From Clostridia bacterium (GTDB lineage Bacteria; Bacillota; Clostridia; Oscillospirales; RGIG577): DNA of 64,000 nucleotides. The DNA is taken from the NCBI GenBank assembly GCA_017513095.1, contig JAFWDJ010000020.1, positions 81,996 through 145,995 of the forward strand. The letters run 5' to 3'. The translations under genes were made by a program, and so were the position numbers. Every line of letters starts with the position of its first letter. Position 1 is the first letter of the stretch. This document shows positions 1 to 9,740 of the stretch, one piece after another. Below the pieces are notes generated by a model. The model was not told the origin of the DNA and did no database searches. It saw only the letters and a list, made by a program, of their open reading frames with translations.

Positions 1-534
1 TCCGTAAGAGCAGTAATAAAACTCTGCCTTCCTGCCGCGGCTTATCGCCTCGTCGAGAATCTCTATGGTATAGAAAAGCTGCTTGTTTTCCGAATAGTTT
101 CTCGGCATGGAACGGATGTGCTTTACTCTCGACCTGAAATATGTGTTCGACAGCCCCTCAAGCTTTTCTACAAGCTCCCTGCACCTGTTGTACGGGATAT
201 GCTTTGAGAAAAGAAGCCCGTCGATGAGGAGCCTCAGCTCCGCGTCGGTAAAATCGCGCACGAGATAGAAATCCGACCAGATATAGCTCTCCTCCGGCTC
301 CCCCGTTTTTCTGTTCTGCACCATTCGCACGGATTCGCTGTATTCGATGTCATAGCCGCACTCCTTTAAACTTAAAATATTGCGGCGGACTGTCTTTCGC
401 TCCACGGTCATATCGTATTCCTTTTTCAGTATGTCCGCAATTTCCCGCTGACTGAGGCGGTGATCCTCGTCACTGTACCGCCGCAGAATATCAAGAATAT
501 TTATTATGGTCGTCTTTTTACCGGAACCGTACAT
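1..534 (-). CDS. WYL-domain, DeoR-like transcriptional regulator (3' end outside window)
   Basis: The 178 codons visible read from an ATG at 534 to the window edge with no stop. The first 60 residues form a winged helix-turn-helix (ILDILRRYSDEDHRLSQREIADILK, then a basic recognition helix TVERKTVRRNILSLK). The next part is the beginning of a WYL sensor region (DFYLVRDFTDAELRLLIDGL). Such proteins bind DNA and sense ligands or nucleic acid. The start is supported by a strong GGAGGTGG a few bases upstream. The C-terminal WYL core lies beyond the window, so the regulated pathway cannot be inferred. Confidence 0.85.
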   Translation of the reverse strand, partial: MYGSGKKTTIINILDILRRYSDEDHRLSQREIADILKKEYDMTVERKTVRRNILSLKECGYDIEYSESVRMVQNRKTGEPEESYIWSDFYLVRDFTDAELRLLIDGLLFSKHIPYNRCRELVEKLEGLSNTYFRSRVKHIRSMPRNYSENKQLFYTIEILDEAISRGRKAEFYYCSYG

Positions 535-621
535 ATTACCACCTCCGACAAAATCATTTTATCCGTTCCGATTAGATAATACAACACCCCATGGAACATT
601 TTTGTCCCATGCCGCGGCTTT

Positions 622-658
622 TGAGCAAAAAACTCCCGCGCTTTCGCACGGGAGTTGA
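622..658 (-). terminator. Intrinsic terminator downstream of the small membrane gene
   Basis: An 8-bp stem (AACTCCCG / CGGGAGTT, 631-656) is followed on the minus strand by a T-run. It ends the transcript of the small membrane gene and separates it from the WYL regulator. Confidence 0.6.
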
Positions 659-718
659 AATGTTTTTCAATTATTTAATTTTTTTCGGCGGTCCGGCCCT
701 TTTTTGGCCGTCCCGAAT

Positions 719-967
719 CTATTTTGGGAAGTATGCGCCCATACTAAAGCCCGTCGGCAGCGGTATGGTGAGCATATATATCGTGCCTATCACGAGAAGG
801 GCTATCGCGACCCAGAACACGAGTACGCGGTTCGGCAGGCGCTTGAACACGCCGACGATGCCCAAAAGGAAGAGCACCACGGAATAAATGACGCTGACAA
901 GACCGAACTTGTCGCCGTTCATGTTATCCTGCTGTCCCTGCTCAAGCAGCGCCTGAGACTCGGCCAA
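719..967 (-). CDS. Small two-helix membrane protein, possibly a C-terminal remnant
   Basis: The open frame encodes a short polar, glutamine-rich segment followed by two hydrophobic helices (about VSVIYSVVLFLLGIVGVF and VLVFWVAIALLVIGTIYML). The TTG at 967 has no convincing ribosome binding site. An internal ATG at 922 with AGGA upstream would give a 67-residue protein. The frame stays open upstream to about 990 and reads an acidic segment with no start codon, while a well-placed ATG just upstream is in another frame. This looks like a shortened or frameshifted descendant of a longer coiled-coil/membrane protein. Function is unknown. Confidence 0.4.
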   Translation of the reverse strand: MAESQALLEQGQQDNMNGDKFGLVSVIYSVVLFLLGIVGVFKRLPNRVLVFWVAIALLVIGTIYMLTIPLPTGFSMGAYFPK

Positions 968-1148
968 AAGGGCGTTTGCGTCCTCTTCATTACCTCAATT
1001 CTTTCTTTTTGATGTGTTGAACATGCGTTTAACAGTATATGCCTGCGATTCGGTATTTTCAAGTGACTCGTGAAAAAAAGTCGTTTTTTAAGGTGCTTTT
1101 TTCCATTATGCACAAACGGTTTTTGTGATTTGTCCATATGTTGTGCAT

Positions 1149-2165
1149 TTATGAATTATCCGTATCAAAATCTTCGTTTGCGGTCTCGCCGTACTCGTCG
1201 TTATATAAACCGTTCGCGCCGTCAATTATAATATCGCCCGCTTCGCTCCCGTCGGCCGTATCCTCACCAGCATCGGAAGCCTCGTCCGCGTCCTCCTCTG
1301 CGGTATTTTGGACCTTCGGACGGTCAAGAAAACGCACTACGGCGTTGAAGATGGCCTCGGCCTCCTTCTCGCGCTTCTTGTCGGTGTCAATAAGCTTTAA
1401 ATCGGTCGAATTGTCGATGAAGGCAAATTCCGTGATGACGGCAGGGATGCCCACGCTCGCCGCGGCGCGAAGCACGCCGTAATAGTCGCCCTCCGATCCC
1501 CTTCTGTAAATGCTTCCGAGATAAGTCTGGCCTATGTTTTCAAATTCCTCGCGAAGAAAGCCCGCAAGGTTCGCCGTGCGGCCGCCGTTCTTGTCGTCCA
1601 CCTGGCAGATGACATACGCGCCGTGACGCGAGGCGTCGTCGGAGGCGTTGTGATGTACGCTTATATAAAGATCGGGGCGGCGGGTGATTATCATGTCCAT
1701 TCTGTCGCTTACGGAGAGCGACTCGTCGTCCGTGCGCGTCATTGCGACGATAAAGCCCTCGTCCTTTAACATCTTCGCAAGCTTCAGCGCAACGCTCAGG
1801 TTTACGTCCTTTTCGTAAAGATCAAGCTTTTTATTTATCGCGCCGGGGTCCCTTCCGCCGTGGCCCGGGTCTATTATTATGAATACGGTAGTGGCGATTA
1901 TGGGCTTGTCTGATACCGTGATCTTCTGAAGCGCGTCGTCCCACGCGACGTAAAAGCCGAGCGCGTCGATGATATCGCGCAGCTTGAAGTAGTTGTACCC
2001 GTTTATGTTGTACGCCTCAAGGTCGGCCTTTTTGCCCATTATTTCTATATTATGCTTCGAGGGCTGCACCGTAAGCGTGTCGCCCGCCGCATACGCCGCT
2101 ACTCCGGCAGCCGCGAACGCGGCCAGAAGAAATACGGTCAATATTCTGTAAAATCCGTGCTTCAT
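1149..2165 (-). CDS. Secreted N-acetylmuramoyl-L-alanine amidase with stalk domain
   Basis: A 338-residue exported cell-wall hydrolase. Residues 1-28 are a signal peptide (hydrophobic core ILTVFLLAAFAAAGVAA). About 35-90 resembles the copper amine oxidase N-terminal 'stalk' domain (YNYFKLRDIIDALGF). About 95-280 is an Amidase_3 zinc domain: DPGHGGRDPGA (first zinc His), E before KDVNLSVALKL, SVHHNAS (second His) and the catalytic Glu in AVITEFAFIDN. The tail is acidic and low-complexity. It should cleave the MurNAc-L-Ala bond of peptidoglycan. The ATG at 2165 is chosen over an upstream in-frame start because it has AAGGAGA and begins the signal peptide. Confidence 0.88.
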   Translation of the reverse strand: MKHGFYRILTVFLLAAFAAAGVAAYAAGDTLTVQPSKHNIEIMGKKADLEAYNINGYNYFKLRDIIDALGFYVAWDDALQKITVSDKPIIATTVFIIIDPGHGGRDPGAINKKLDLYEKDVNLSVALKLAKMLKDEGFIVAMTRTDDESLSVSDRMDMIITRRPDLYISVHHNASDDASRHGAYVICQVDDKNGGRTANLAGFLREEFENIGQTYLGSIYRRGSEGDYYGVLRAAASVGIPAVITEFAFIDNSTDLKLIDTDKKREKEAEAIFNAVVRFLDRPKVQNTAEEDADEASDAGEDTADGSEAGDIIIDGANGLYNDEYGETANEDFDTDNS

Positions 2166-2351
2166 GGAAAATCTCCTTTTCAAAAGACAGTCAGGATAGC
2201 CTTTAGATTTACATAATACCATAAACTCCGCGGTTAGTCTATATAAATTTACAAAAAGGTCGCGGTACACCTTGCGTGTCATTCCGAGGCGCGGCGCGTT
2301 TTAGAATCTTTACGCATCTCTTTCACAGAAGCCGGCGTTGTGCGGCAAAAA

Positions 2352-2408
2352 GCCTTCCCCTTCGATTTTATGGCCTCAAAATCATTTATCCACATAAGGC
2401 GATGTAAT
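2352..2408 (+). repeat. Degenerate fragment of the long intergenic element
   Basis: About 55 bp resembles the core of the long elements near 8895 and 35797: the 'tgattttatggcctc' block followed by a decayed 'atcattt...gatg.aatc' block. It is not coding and appears to be a relic. Confidence 0.4.
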
Positions 2409-2410
2409 CT

Positions 2411-2450
2411 CAAAAAAGGGATACGCGCCAAAACGCATATCCCTTTTATA
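2411..2450 (-). terminator. Terminator of the ilvC-leu operon
   Basis: Inverted arms AAAAGGGATA.GC (2414-2426) and GC.TATCCCTTTT (2435-2447) form a long hairpin with A/T runs on both sides, 14 bp beyond the leuB stop. It can work in both directions. Confidence 0.85.
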
Positions 2451-2463
2451 ATAATTATCTCTC

Positions 2464-3534
2464 TTAAAGCTTGCCGAGAACAAGCGCGCCCATTTCGGTG
2501 CAGGAAACGCGCTTTGCGCCCTCCTGCATGATATCCGCGGTGCGGTATCCCTCGTCGAGCACGTCGTTTACGGCCGCTTCGATGTCGTCGGCCTCCTTCG
2601 CCATATCAAACGAATAGCGAAGCATCATCGCAACGGAAAGTATTGTTCCAAGCGGATTTGCCAAATCCTTGCCCGCGATGTCGGGCGCGCTGCCGTGTAT
2701 CGGCTCGTACATGCCGCGCGTTCCCGATGAGAGCGACGCGGACGGCATCATGCCGATGGAGCCGGTGAGCATCGACGCCTCGTCGGAGAGGATGTCGCCG
2801 AACATATTTTCGGTCACGATAACGTCGAACTGCGTCGGATTCTTTATGAGCTGCATTGCGGCGTTGTCAACGAGCACGTCGCTGTACTGCACCTCGGGAT
2901 ACTCCTCGCTGAGTCTGTGCATCACTTTTCTCCAAAGGCGCGACGTCTCTATTACGTTCGCCTTATCGACGCTTGCGAGCTTCTTGTTTCTCTTCATTGC
3001 CGTCTCGAAAGCAACGCGGCCTATGCGCTCTATCTCATGCTCCGAATAGGGCATAACGTCGGTCGCAACGAGCTCTCCGTTCACTTCCTCGGTCTTTTTG
3101 GGGCCGAAGTATACGCCGCCCGTAAGCTCTCTGACTATAAGCAGGTCTATGCCGTTCTGTGTTATCTCCTTCTTTAACGGCGACGCGTCGGCAAGCTGCA
3201 AAAACAGCTTGGTGGGACGTAAGTTCGCAAAGAGCTCAAGCTCTTTTCTTACTGCCAGAAGCGCCTTTTCGGGGCGGATATTCGCGGGGCAGCCGTCCCA
3301 CTTGGGGCCGCCCACGGCGCCGAGAAGCACGCTGTCGGAGGCCTTGCACTTTTCCATGCCCTCGTCGGTTATCGGCACGCCGTACTTGTCTATCGAGCAG
3401 CCGCCGATGTCAACATAGGTGTATTCAAACTTATGGCCGTATTTTTCGCCTATTTTGTCGAGCACCTTTATGGCCTGAGCCATGATCTCGGGGCCTATGC
3501 CGTCGCCCGACAGCACCGTTATCTTCTTGTTCAT
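2464..3534 (-). CDS. leuB: 3-isopropylmalate dehydrogenase
   Basis: A 356-residue NAD-dependent oxidative decarboxylase that converts 3-isopropylmalate to 2-oxoisocaproate, the last dedicated leucine step. Family marks are GDGIGPEI at the N terminus, RELTGGVYFG, the YSDVLVDNAAMQL substrate/metal region, the nucleotide loop around EPIHGSAPDIAGKDLANP, and LGTILSVAMMLRYSF. Length is normal. It is the last gene of the operon and begins directly after the leuD stop codon with no gap, so translation is probably coupled. Confidence 0.97.
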   Translation of the reverse strand: MNKKITVLSGDGIGPEIMAQAIKVLDKIGEKYGHKFEYTYVDIGGCSIDKYGVPITDEGMEKCKASDSVLLGAVGGPKWDGCPANIRPEKALLAVRKELELFANLRPTKLFLQLADASPLKKEITQNGIDLLIVRELTGGVYFGPKKTEEVNGELVATDVMPYSEHEIERIGRVAFETAMKRNKKLASVDKANVIETSRLWRKVMHRLSEEYPEVQYSDVLVDNAAMQLIKNPTQFDVIVTENMFGDILSDEASMLTGSIGMMPSASLSSGTRGMYEPIHGSAPDIAGKDLANPLGTILSVAMMLRYSFDMAKEADDIEAAVNDVLDEGYRTADIMQEGAKRVSCTEMGALVLGKL

Positions 3535-4023
3535 TTATTCCTTCTCCTTCAGCGACTTTAATAGTCCGCCCTTTTCGATTATATTCTGGATAAATTCGGG
3601 GAAAGGCTGAGCCTTGTACGTCTTGCCCGTCGTGATGTCGGTTATAACGCCCGTCGTAAAGTCAACGCTTACCTCGTCGCCCGCCGCGATCTCCTCGGCC
3701 GCCTCGGGGCACTCCAAAATCGGAAGGCCGATATTTATCGCGTTTCTGTAGAATATGCGCGCAAAGCTCTTTGCTATAACGCAGCCAGTCTCGCACGTCT
3801 TTATAACGAGCGGAGCGTGCTCGCGCGAGGAGCCGCAGCCGAAGTTCCAGCCGGCCACCATAACGTCGCCCGCCTTTACTTTATTTACGAAATCCGCGTC
3901 GATATCCTCCATGCAGTGCTGCGCGAGCTCCTTTGCGTCAGAGGTGTTTAAGTAGCGCGCGGGGATGATAACGTCGGTGTCGACGTTATCGGGATATTTG
4001 AAAACTTTTCCCTGTGTATTCAT
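3535..4023 (-). CDS. leuD: 3-isopropylmalate dehydratase, small subunit
   Basis: A 162-residue partner of LeuC in isopropylmalate isomerase. It carries the swivelling-domain signature ([13 protein letters not shown] near residue 14, then [14 protein letters not shown]) and [11 protein letters not shown]. This is the short archaeal/clostridial type of small subunit. It lies 2 bp after leuC and directly before leuB. Confidence 0.96.
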   Translation of the reverse strand: MNTQGKVFKYPDNVDTDVIIPARYLNTSDAKELAQHCMEDIDADFVNKVKAGDVMVAGWNFGCGSSREHAPLVIKTCETGCVIAKSFARIFYRNAINIGLPILECPEAAEEIAAGDEVSVDFTTGVITDITTGKTYKAQPFPEFIQNIIEKGGLLKSLKEKE

Positions 4024-4025
4024 TA

Positions 4026-5285
4026 TTATACCTCCTTAGGAACGGTAATATAGCCCGTGAGCGCACTCGTTGCCGCCGTCTGCGGGCTTGCGAGGTATAC
4101 CTCGCTGTCAACGTGTCCCATGCGTCCGACGAAGTTTCTGTTCGTCGTCGCAACGCAGCGTTCGCCCGCCGCAAGTATGCCCATATAGCCGCCGAGGCAC
4201 GGGCCGCAGGTGGGCGTCGATACAACGGCGCCCGCCTCCATAAAGGCGGTAACGTAGCCTTTCTCTATGCAGTCCTTCATTATCTGCATCGTCGCCGGGA
4301 TTATTATGCAGCGAACGCCGTCGGCCACCTTGTTGCCCTTTAAAATCTTATAGGCGTTCTCCATATCCTCCATGCGGCCGTTCGTGCAGCTGCCGATGAC
4401 TACCTGGTCTATCTTTATATCCGAAAGCTCGGCTGCCGGACGCGTGTTCTCGGGAAGATGCGGGCAGCTTACCGTCGGACGGATAGCCGAAAGGTCGATG
4501 TCTATCGTCTTTTCGTATTCCGCGTCGGGGTCCGCCGCGTATATAACGGGCTCTCTTTCGCTTCTGCCCGTAAGGTATGCCATAGTCACGTCGTCAACGG
4601 GGAATATGCCGTTCTTCGCGCCGGCCTCGATCGCCATGTTGCAGATGCAGAGGCGGTCGTCCATCGTGAGCGTTTTTACGCCGTCGCCAACGAACTCCAT
4701 GCTCTTATAGAGCGCGCCGTCAACGCCGATCATGCCGATTATCGTAAGTATTACGTCCTTGCCGCCGCAGTTCTTCGGAAGCTTTCCCGTAAGATTGAAC
4801 TTTATCGCCGACGGCACCTTGAACCACGCCATGCCCGTGGCCATGCCGGCCGCCATGTCGGTGCTGCCTACGCCGGTCGAGAACGCGCCCAAAGCGCCGT
4901 AGGTGCAGGTGTGGCTGTCCGCGCCGATGATGCAGTCGCCCGCGGTAACGACGCCCTGCTCCGGAAGAAGCGCGTGCTCTACGCCCATCTTGCCCACGTC
5001 GTAGAAGTGGCTTACGCAGTGCGAGCAGGCGAAATCGCGGCACTGCTTCGACTGAGTCGCGGCCTTTATGTCCTTATTCGGTACGAAGTGGTCCAAAACT
5101 ATAGCCACCTTGTCCTTGTCGAAAACCTTATCGAATCCGGCCTTGTTGAACTCGTTTATCGCAACGGGCGTCGTTATGTCGTTTCCCAGCACGATGTCGA
5201 GCTTCGCGTTAATGAGCTGTCCTGCGACAACGCTCGAAAGCCCCGCGTGCGCGGCCAGGATCTTCTGAGTCATGGTCATTCCCAT
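4026..5285 (-). CDS. leuC: 3-isopropylmalate dehydratase, large subunit
   Basis: A 419-residue aconitase-family protein that binds a [4Fe-4S] cluster and isomerises 2- to 3-isopropylmalate with LeuD. Visible marks are [20 protein letters not shown], the cluster Cys in VIGSCTNGR, and the paired cluster cysteines in [10 protein letters not shown]. The length matches the short HacA/LeuC2-type large subunits that pair with 160-residue small subunits. A GGAGG precedes the ATG at 5285; downstream starts (MTMTQK) are also possible. Confidence 0.96.
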   Translation of the reverse strand: MGMTMTQKILAAHAGLSSVVAGQLINAKLDIVLGNDITTPVAINEFNKAGFDKVFDKDKVAIVLDHFVPNKDIKAATQSKQCRDFACSHCVSHFYDVGKMGVEHALLPEQGVVTAGDCIIGADSHTCTYGALGAFSTGVGSTDMAAGMATGMAWFKVPSAIKFNLTGKLPKNCGGKDVILTIIGMIGVDGALYKSMEFVGDGVKTLTMDDRLCICNMAIEAGAKNGIFPVDDVTMAYLTGRSEREPVIYAADPDAEYEKTIDIDLSAIRPTVSCPHLPENTRPAAELSDIKIDQVVIGSCTNGRMEDMENAYKILKGNKVADGVRCIIIPATMQIMKDCIEKGYVTAFMEAGAVVSTPTCGPCLGGYMGILAAGERCVATTNRNFVGRMGHVDSEVYLASPQTAATSALTGYITVPKEV

Positions 5286-5299
5286 ATGTTTTTTCCTCC

Positions 5300-6958
5300 T
5301 TATTTATCTCTGCGGTTAAGTGCGGAGAAGAGCGCGTTTATCGACGACGCTATGATATCGTCGTTAATGCCTGCGCCCCAGACCTTCTTTCCGCCGGGGA
5401 GAGTGATGCTTAAGTACGTTATGGCCTGAGAGAACGAGCCCTTCGAGAGCGCGTGCTCGTCGTAGGTCATCTGCGAATACTTTATGCCGAGCTGCTGCTT
5501 AATCGCGTTGCTCACGGCGTCAAGTCTGCCGTTGCCCGTGGCCGTTATATCCTTTACTATGCCGTCCTGTTCAACGGTGACTACTACGTGTATTTCGGGC
5601 GTGCGCTTAAAGTGATAATCTATGAGCTTAAGCGGCGCGTTTATGTTTACGTATTCCTTCGTGAATACGTCGAGCACCTCCTTCGGGGAAAGCTCCGCGT
5701 GCGCGATGTCCGACGCGCGCTTTACGGTGTAGCCTACCTCCTCGCGCATAGCCGCGGGGAGCACGTATCCGAAGTTGTTCTCGAGAAGGTATCCTATGCC
5801 GCCCTTGCCGGACTGCGAATTTATGCGGATAACGTCGGTCTCGTACACTCTGCCCACGTCGTTCGGGTCGAGCGGCAGATACGGCACCGTCCACGTTTCG
5901 ATGTTCTTCTCCTCGCGCCACTTCATGCCCTTCGCTATGGCGTCCTGATGCGAGCCGGAGAACGCCGCGAACACGAGCTTGCCCGAATACGGCTGGCGGT
6001 CGTATACCTGCATCCTCGTTACTCTCTCGTAGAGGCTTGCGATGGACGGCATATCGGTAAAGTCGAGCCCCGGCTCAACGCCGTGGGTGTAAAGGTTAAG
6101 CGCGAGCGTAACTATGTCGACGTTGCCGGTGCGCTCGCCGTTTCCGAAGAGCGTGCCCTCTATCCTGTCGGCGCCGGCAAGAAGGCCGAGCTCCGAATCG
6201 GCCACGGCGCAGCCGCGGTCGTTATGCGGATGGAGCGAAACTATCACATTTTCCCTGTACTTTAAGTTGTCGCACATATATTCCACCTGGTCGGCGTAAA
6301 CGTGCGGCGACGAAAGCTCGACCGTTACGGGAAGGTTTATTATCGCCTTTCTGTCGGCGGTGGGCTTCCATACGTCCAAAACGGCGTTGCATATCTCGAG
6401 CGCGAACTCGGGCTCCGTGCCCGTGAACGACTCGGGCGAATACTCGTAGCGGTATTTCGCGCCCGTCTCGGCGGCTATTTTTTCAAAAAGCTGCGCGCCC
6501 TCGATGGCAATCTCTATTATTTCCTCCTTCGGCTTTTTAAAGACCTGCTCGCGCTGTGCCAGAGAGGTGGAATTGTAAAGATGCACTACGGCGTTCTTGC
6601 AGCCTTCGAGCGCCTCGAACGTCTTTCTTATGATGTGCTCGCGGCTCTGCGTTAAGACCTGCACGGTCACGTCGTCGGGTATCATGTTTTTCTCTATGAG
6701 CGTTCTTAAGAATAAATATTCCGTATCGGATGCCGCCGGGAAGCCGACTTCTATTTCCTTAAAGCCGATTTTCACGAGCAGCTCGAAAAAGTCAAGCTTT
6801 TCTTCGAGGCTCATCGGCGTTATGAGCGACTGGTTGCCGTCGCGAAGGTCTACCGAGCACCATATGGGCGCCCTGTCAACGTACGGTTTATCCGCCCATT
6901 TTCTCGTCGGATTCTTCACCGGGAAGAACTGGCGGGTATATTTTTTTGCGTTTACCAT
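5300..6958 (-). CDS. leuA: 2-isopropylmalate synthase (LeuA type 2)
   Basis: A 552-residue enzyme that condenses acetyl-CoA with 2-oxoisovalerate, the committed leucine step. The TIM-barrel starts with the N-terminal block [14 protein letters not shown] and contains [39 protein letters not shown], which holds the metal-binding HxH-like residues. About 430-552 is the LeuA allosteric dimer domain, the usual site of leucine feedback. The long N terminus and total length fit the type 2 (actinobacterial/clostridial) group. AAGGAGGT precedes the start. Confidence 0.96.
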   Translation of the reverse strand: MVNAKKYTRQFFPVKNPTRKWADKPYVDRAPIWCSVDLRDGNQSLITPMSLEEKLDFFELLVKIGFKEIEVGFPAASDTEYLFLRTLIEKNMIPDDVTVQVLTQSREHIIRKTFEALEGCKNAVVHLYNSTSLAQREQVFKKPKEEIIEIAIEGAQLFEKIAAETGAKYRYEYSPESFTGTEPEFALEICNAVLDVWKPTADRKAIINLPVTVELSSPHVYADQVEYMCDNLKYRENVIVSLHPHNDRGCAVADSELGLLAGADRIEGTLFGNGERTGNVDIVTLALNLYTHGVEPGLDFTDMPSIASLYERVTRMQVYDRQPYSGKLVFAAFSGSHQDAIAKGMKWREEKNIETWTVPYLPLDPNDVGRVYETDVIRINSQSGKGGIGYLLENNFGYVLPAAMREEVGYTVKRASDIAHAELSPKEVLDVFTKEYVNINAPLKLIDYHFKRTPEIHVVVTVEQDGIVKDITATGNGRLDAVSNAIKQQLGIKYSQMTYDEHALSKGSFSQAITYLSITLPGGKKVWGAGINDDIIASSINALFSALNRRDK

Positions 6959-7034
6959 GCTTTTACCTCCTTATCTGTGCCCGAAAGCGGCAGGCTTATG
7001 CGAAGGGAACGTTTTTTCGTCCCCGTGAAGCGTT

Positions 7035-8057
<1,023 letters not shown>

Positions 8058-8101
8058 TTATCTCCTTTAAAGTAATATATTTAATAAAATTATTTTTTCA
8101 A

Positions 8102-8156
8102 CAAAAAACGCCTTCATCTCTCCGTTATCAGATGATAATTCAAAGAGACGAAAGCA
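8102..8156 (-). terminator. T-box regulated terminator
   Basis: Long arms GCTTTCGTCTCT (from 8155 downward) and GGAGAGATGAAGGC (8110-8123), followed on the minus strand by a run of T, lie just after the T-box sequence and about 50 bp before ilvC. Uncharged tRNA should prevent its formation. Confidence 0.85.
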
Positions 8157-8400
8157 TCAAAATAAAAATATTTTTGACCTTCCGCGGTACCACTCTTTTT
8201 CGCCCCGAAAAGGGACGCACTCGGGCGCCATCACGCCTTAACTCTGTTACGGGAGTTCCCGTCTGCAGCTACTCTCTTTTTAAAATTTCATTGCAGCCGC
8301 TCCATGGTGAGTTTGGCAATCCTCCGCCGATGCCTCGCACCTTCCGGCATCTCTCTGTACGCTGAAAGCTTCTGCCTACTATTCCATATCATCGCGTTTA
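8102..8400 (-). promoter_or_regulatory. T-box riboswitch, probably tRNA-Leu responsive
   Basis: The minus strand carries the T-box core AGAGTGGTACCGCGG (8182-8196), which pairs with the tRNA 3' end, upstream of a long terminator. A Stem I region lies upstream, with a GAGAG-type distal element and GGTGCGAGGC. A CTC triplet at 8309-8311, followed by ACC in the usual specifier context, suggests a leucine specifier. That fits control of ilvC-leuACDB by leucine-tRNA charging. The T-box itself is seen directly; the specifier assignment is inferred. Confidence 0.9.
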
Positions 8401-8413
8401 TTCAGATGAAATT

Positions 8414-8442
8414 ATTATATTACCTATTTTTTCGCTTGTCAA
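8414..8442 (-). promoter_or_regulatory. Promoter of the ilvC-leu operon
   Basis: A consensus housekeeping sigma promoter on the minus strand: TTGACA (8437-8442), 17-bp spacer, TATAAT (8414-8419), just upstream of the T-box leader. Confidence 0.9.
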
Positions 8443-8526
8443 CAGTTTGGACGGTTTTTAGTGCTTTCGCCGCACTAAAAAGGCGCTTTTTATGCGAAAA
8501 CGCCTTCGGCGCATGCGTACTCTAAA

Positions 8527-8626
8527 GGCTCCCTTGTTCAATCCACCCCAACAACCACCCCGAAAAATGCAAGCATTTTTGGGGGACTCCGGCGGGAGCT
8601 GTCTGCGAAGCAGACTGAGGGATTGT
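8527..8626 (+). repeat. REP1 palindrome interrupted by a small GC palindrome
   Basis: REP1 units read GGCTCCCTTGT...GGGAGCTGTC...GAGGGATTGT. Here the first hairpin is split: about 50 bp (8543-8592) of the small GC palindrome lies where intact copies (35343, 35482, 56772) have five or six bases. Confidence 0.8.
8543..8592 (-). repeat. Small GC palindrome (P45 family), copy 1
   Basis: On the minus strand it begins CCGGAGTCCCCC, has an A-rich/T-rich hairpin around ATGCTTGCAT, and ends CGGGGTGGTTG, followed by a further TTGGGGTGG. It resembles copies at 24784, 36449, 57089 and 57550. Confidence 0.75.
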
Positions 8627-8648
8627 CACTGCTACGCCTTATTATTTT

Positions 8649-9402
8649 TTAAGCTCAAAATAAGCTTCAGCGCCAAGTATTTAACCTATCTCCCCCCTAC
8701 CCACGCCTTCCCGTCCTGCTTCAACATTTATTTTTTTTAGAACTCCGTTCTAAAGACTTTTGCCTCCTGCCGGAGGGGCCTACTTTTGGAAACAAAAGTA
8801 GCAAAATTTCCGGGGGACCGCGGCACAGGCTCGCGGGGTTTGTGCTATATGCAATCTTCCTGCAGCGCTTAGGCCGCCTTCCCCCCGTCCCCTTTGATTT
8901 TGCGGCCTCGATATCATTCATCAACAGAAGATGACGCAATCAAAATCAGACGGGCGCACGATGCGCCCGACACGGCTTGGCCTATGGGGGGCTTTGTTTT
9001 GCAGAAAGCAGCTCTCAGCGGGCGCGAAGGCTTGTAGCGGCTCGGCCGCGGAATTTGATGACGCGCGAAGATATCTCGAATGATGCCTCATATCGAGGCA
9101 ACTATAAGTAATGGAGTAAATTGCGCCCTTGTTCGGAGGAGAAGCGTCGTAAAAACGCGAAGTAACGCCGAGCGGAGAGGCCCGCGCGAGCGTGGCCGGG
9201 AGCGAGGGAGCGGAGAGACGGAGAGGCGGCGAGTCTCTCAGAAATTTTGGTTCTTTTGTTTCCAAAAGAACCCCCGCGGGAGGCGACAAAAGTCTTTAGA
9301 ACGAAGTTCTAAAAAGAAATGAGTTGAAGCAGAATGCAAGCGCGAAAGTTAGAGGGAAGGCAGGTTAAAAACTTAGCGGTGATGCTTGTTTTGAGCTTTT
9401 AA
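8649..9402 (+). repeat. Long intergenic inverted-repeat element, copy A
   Basis: A non-coding element of about 750 bp. Outer arms begin TTAAGCTCAAAA and end TTTTGAGCTTTTAA. Inside are paired blocks GTTCTAAAGACTTTTG / AAAAGTCTTTAGAAC and the hairpins CTTTTGGAAACAAAAG and TTCTTTTGTTTCCAAAAGAA. The centre carries GGGCGCACGATGCGCCC. The same order occurs near 35564-36310 and, inverted, near 56930-57751. No conserved reading frame is convincing. Confidence 0.8.
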
Positions 9403-9408
9403 GACGCC

Positions 9409-9540
9409 CCTCATCCGTCACGGCTTGCGCCGTGCCACCTTTCCCCGAGGGGGAAGGCTTTGGGGACGCACACGCCATGGCGGCGCTGCACCTCATCCGG
9501 CCGCACGGCGGCCACCTTCCCCTCGGAGGGGAAGGCTTTA
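9409..9540 (+). repeat. Two REP2 palindromes
   Basis: Two tandem units of the form CCTCATCCG..CACCTTCCCC..GGGGAAGGC (9409-9460 and 9491-9538). Each has an inner G/C hairpin and an outer CTTCCCC/GGGGAAG hairpin. The second is followed by the TTATGTAAACC motif that recurs at several repeat borders. Confidence 0.75.
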
Positions 9541-9673
9541 TGTAAACCGCCATGCTCTGCAAAGAAGAAGCTTTAAGATTCTTCGGAGCTTTCGCTCCCC
9601 GGAATGACACGGGGGGACATAGGGGGCTGCCCCCCTCCTCCCTGCCCCCTGCCAAAATAACCTTATAAAAAAA

Positions 9674-9702
9674 TTGAAAAAGGCAAAAATAAGTGTTATA
9701 AT
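9674..9702 (+). promoter_or_regulatory. metG promoter
   Basis: TTGAAA (9674-9679), 17-bp spacer, TATAAT (9697-9702) with an extended -10 TG, about 40 bp before the metG start. Confidence 0.8.
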
Positions 9703-9740
9703 ATTTTTTACATACAGTTTTTAATTGGAGGTAGACATTC

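Noticed and set aside
1138-1482. 114-codon frame opposite the amidase tail
   Set aside because: It mirrors the acidic low-complexity tail as Ser-rich sequence and has no independent support.
4458-5429. 323-codon plus-strand frame opposite leuC/leuA
   Set aside because: It lies fully antisense to well-supported leuC and its composition is that of a reverse-complement shadow.
8921-9289. Short frames in long-element copies that share 'SLERSSKK' or 'FWKQKNQ' peptides
   Set aside because: They are translations of the conserved hairpin arms of the repeats. Frames differ between copies and none has a ribosome binding site.
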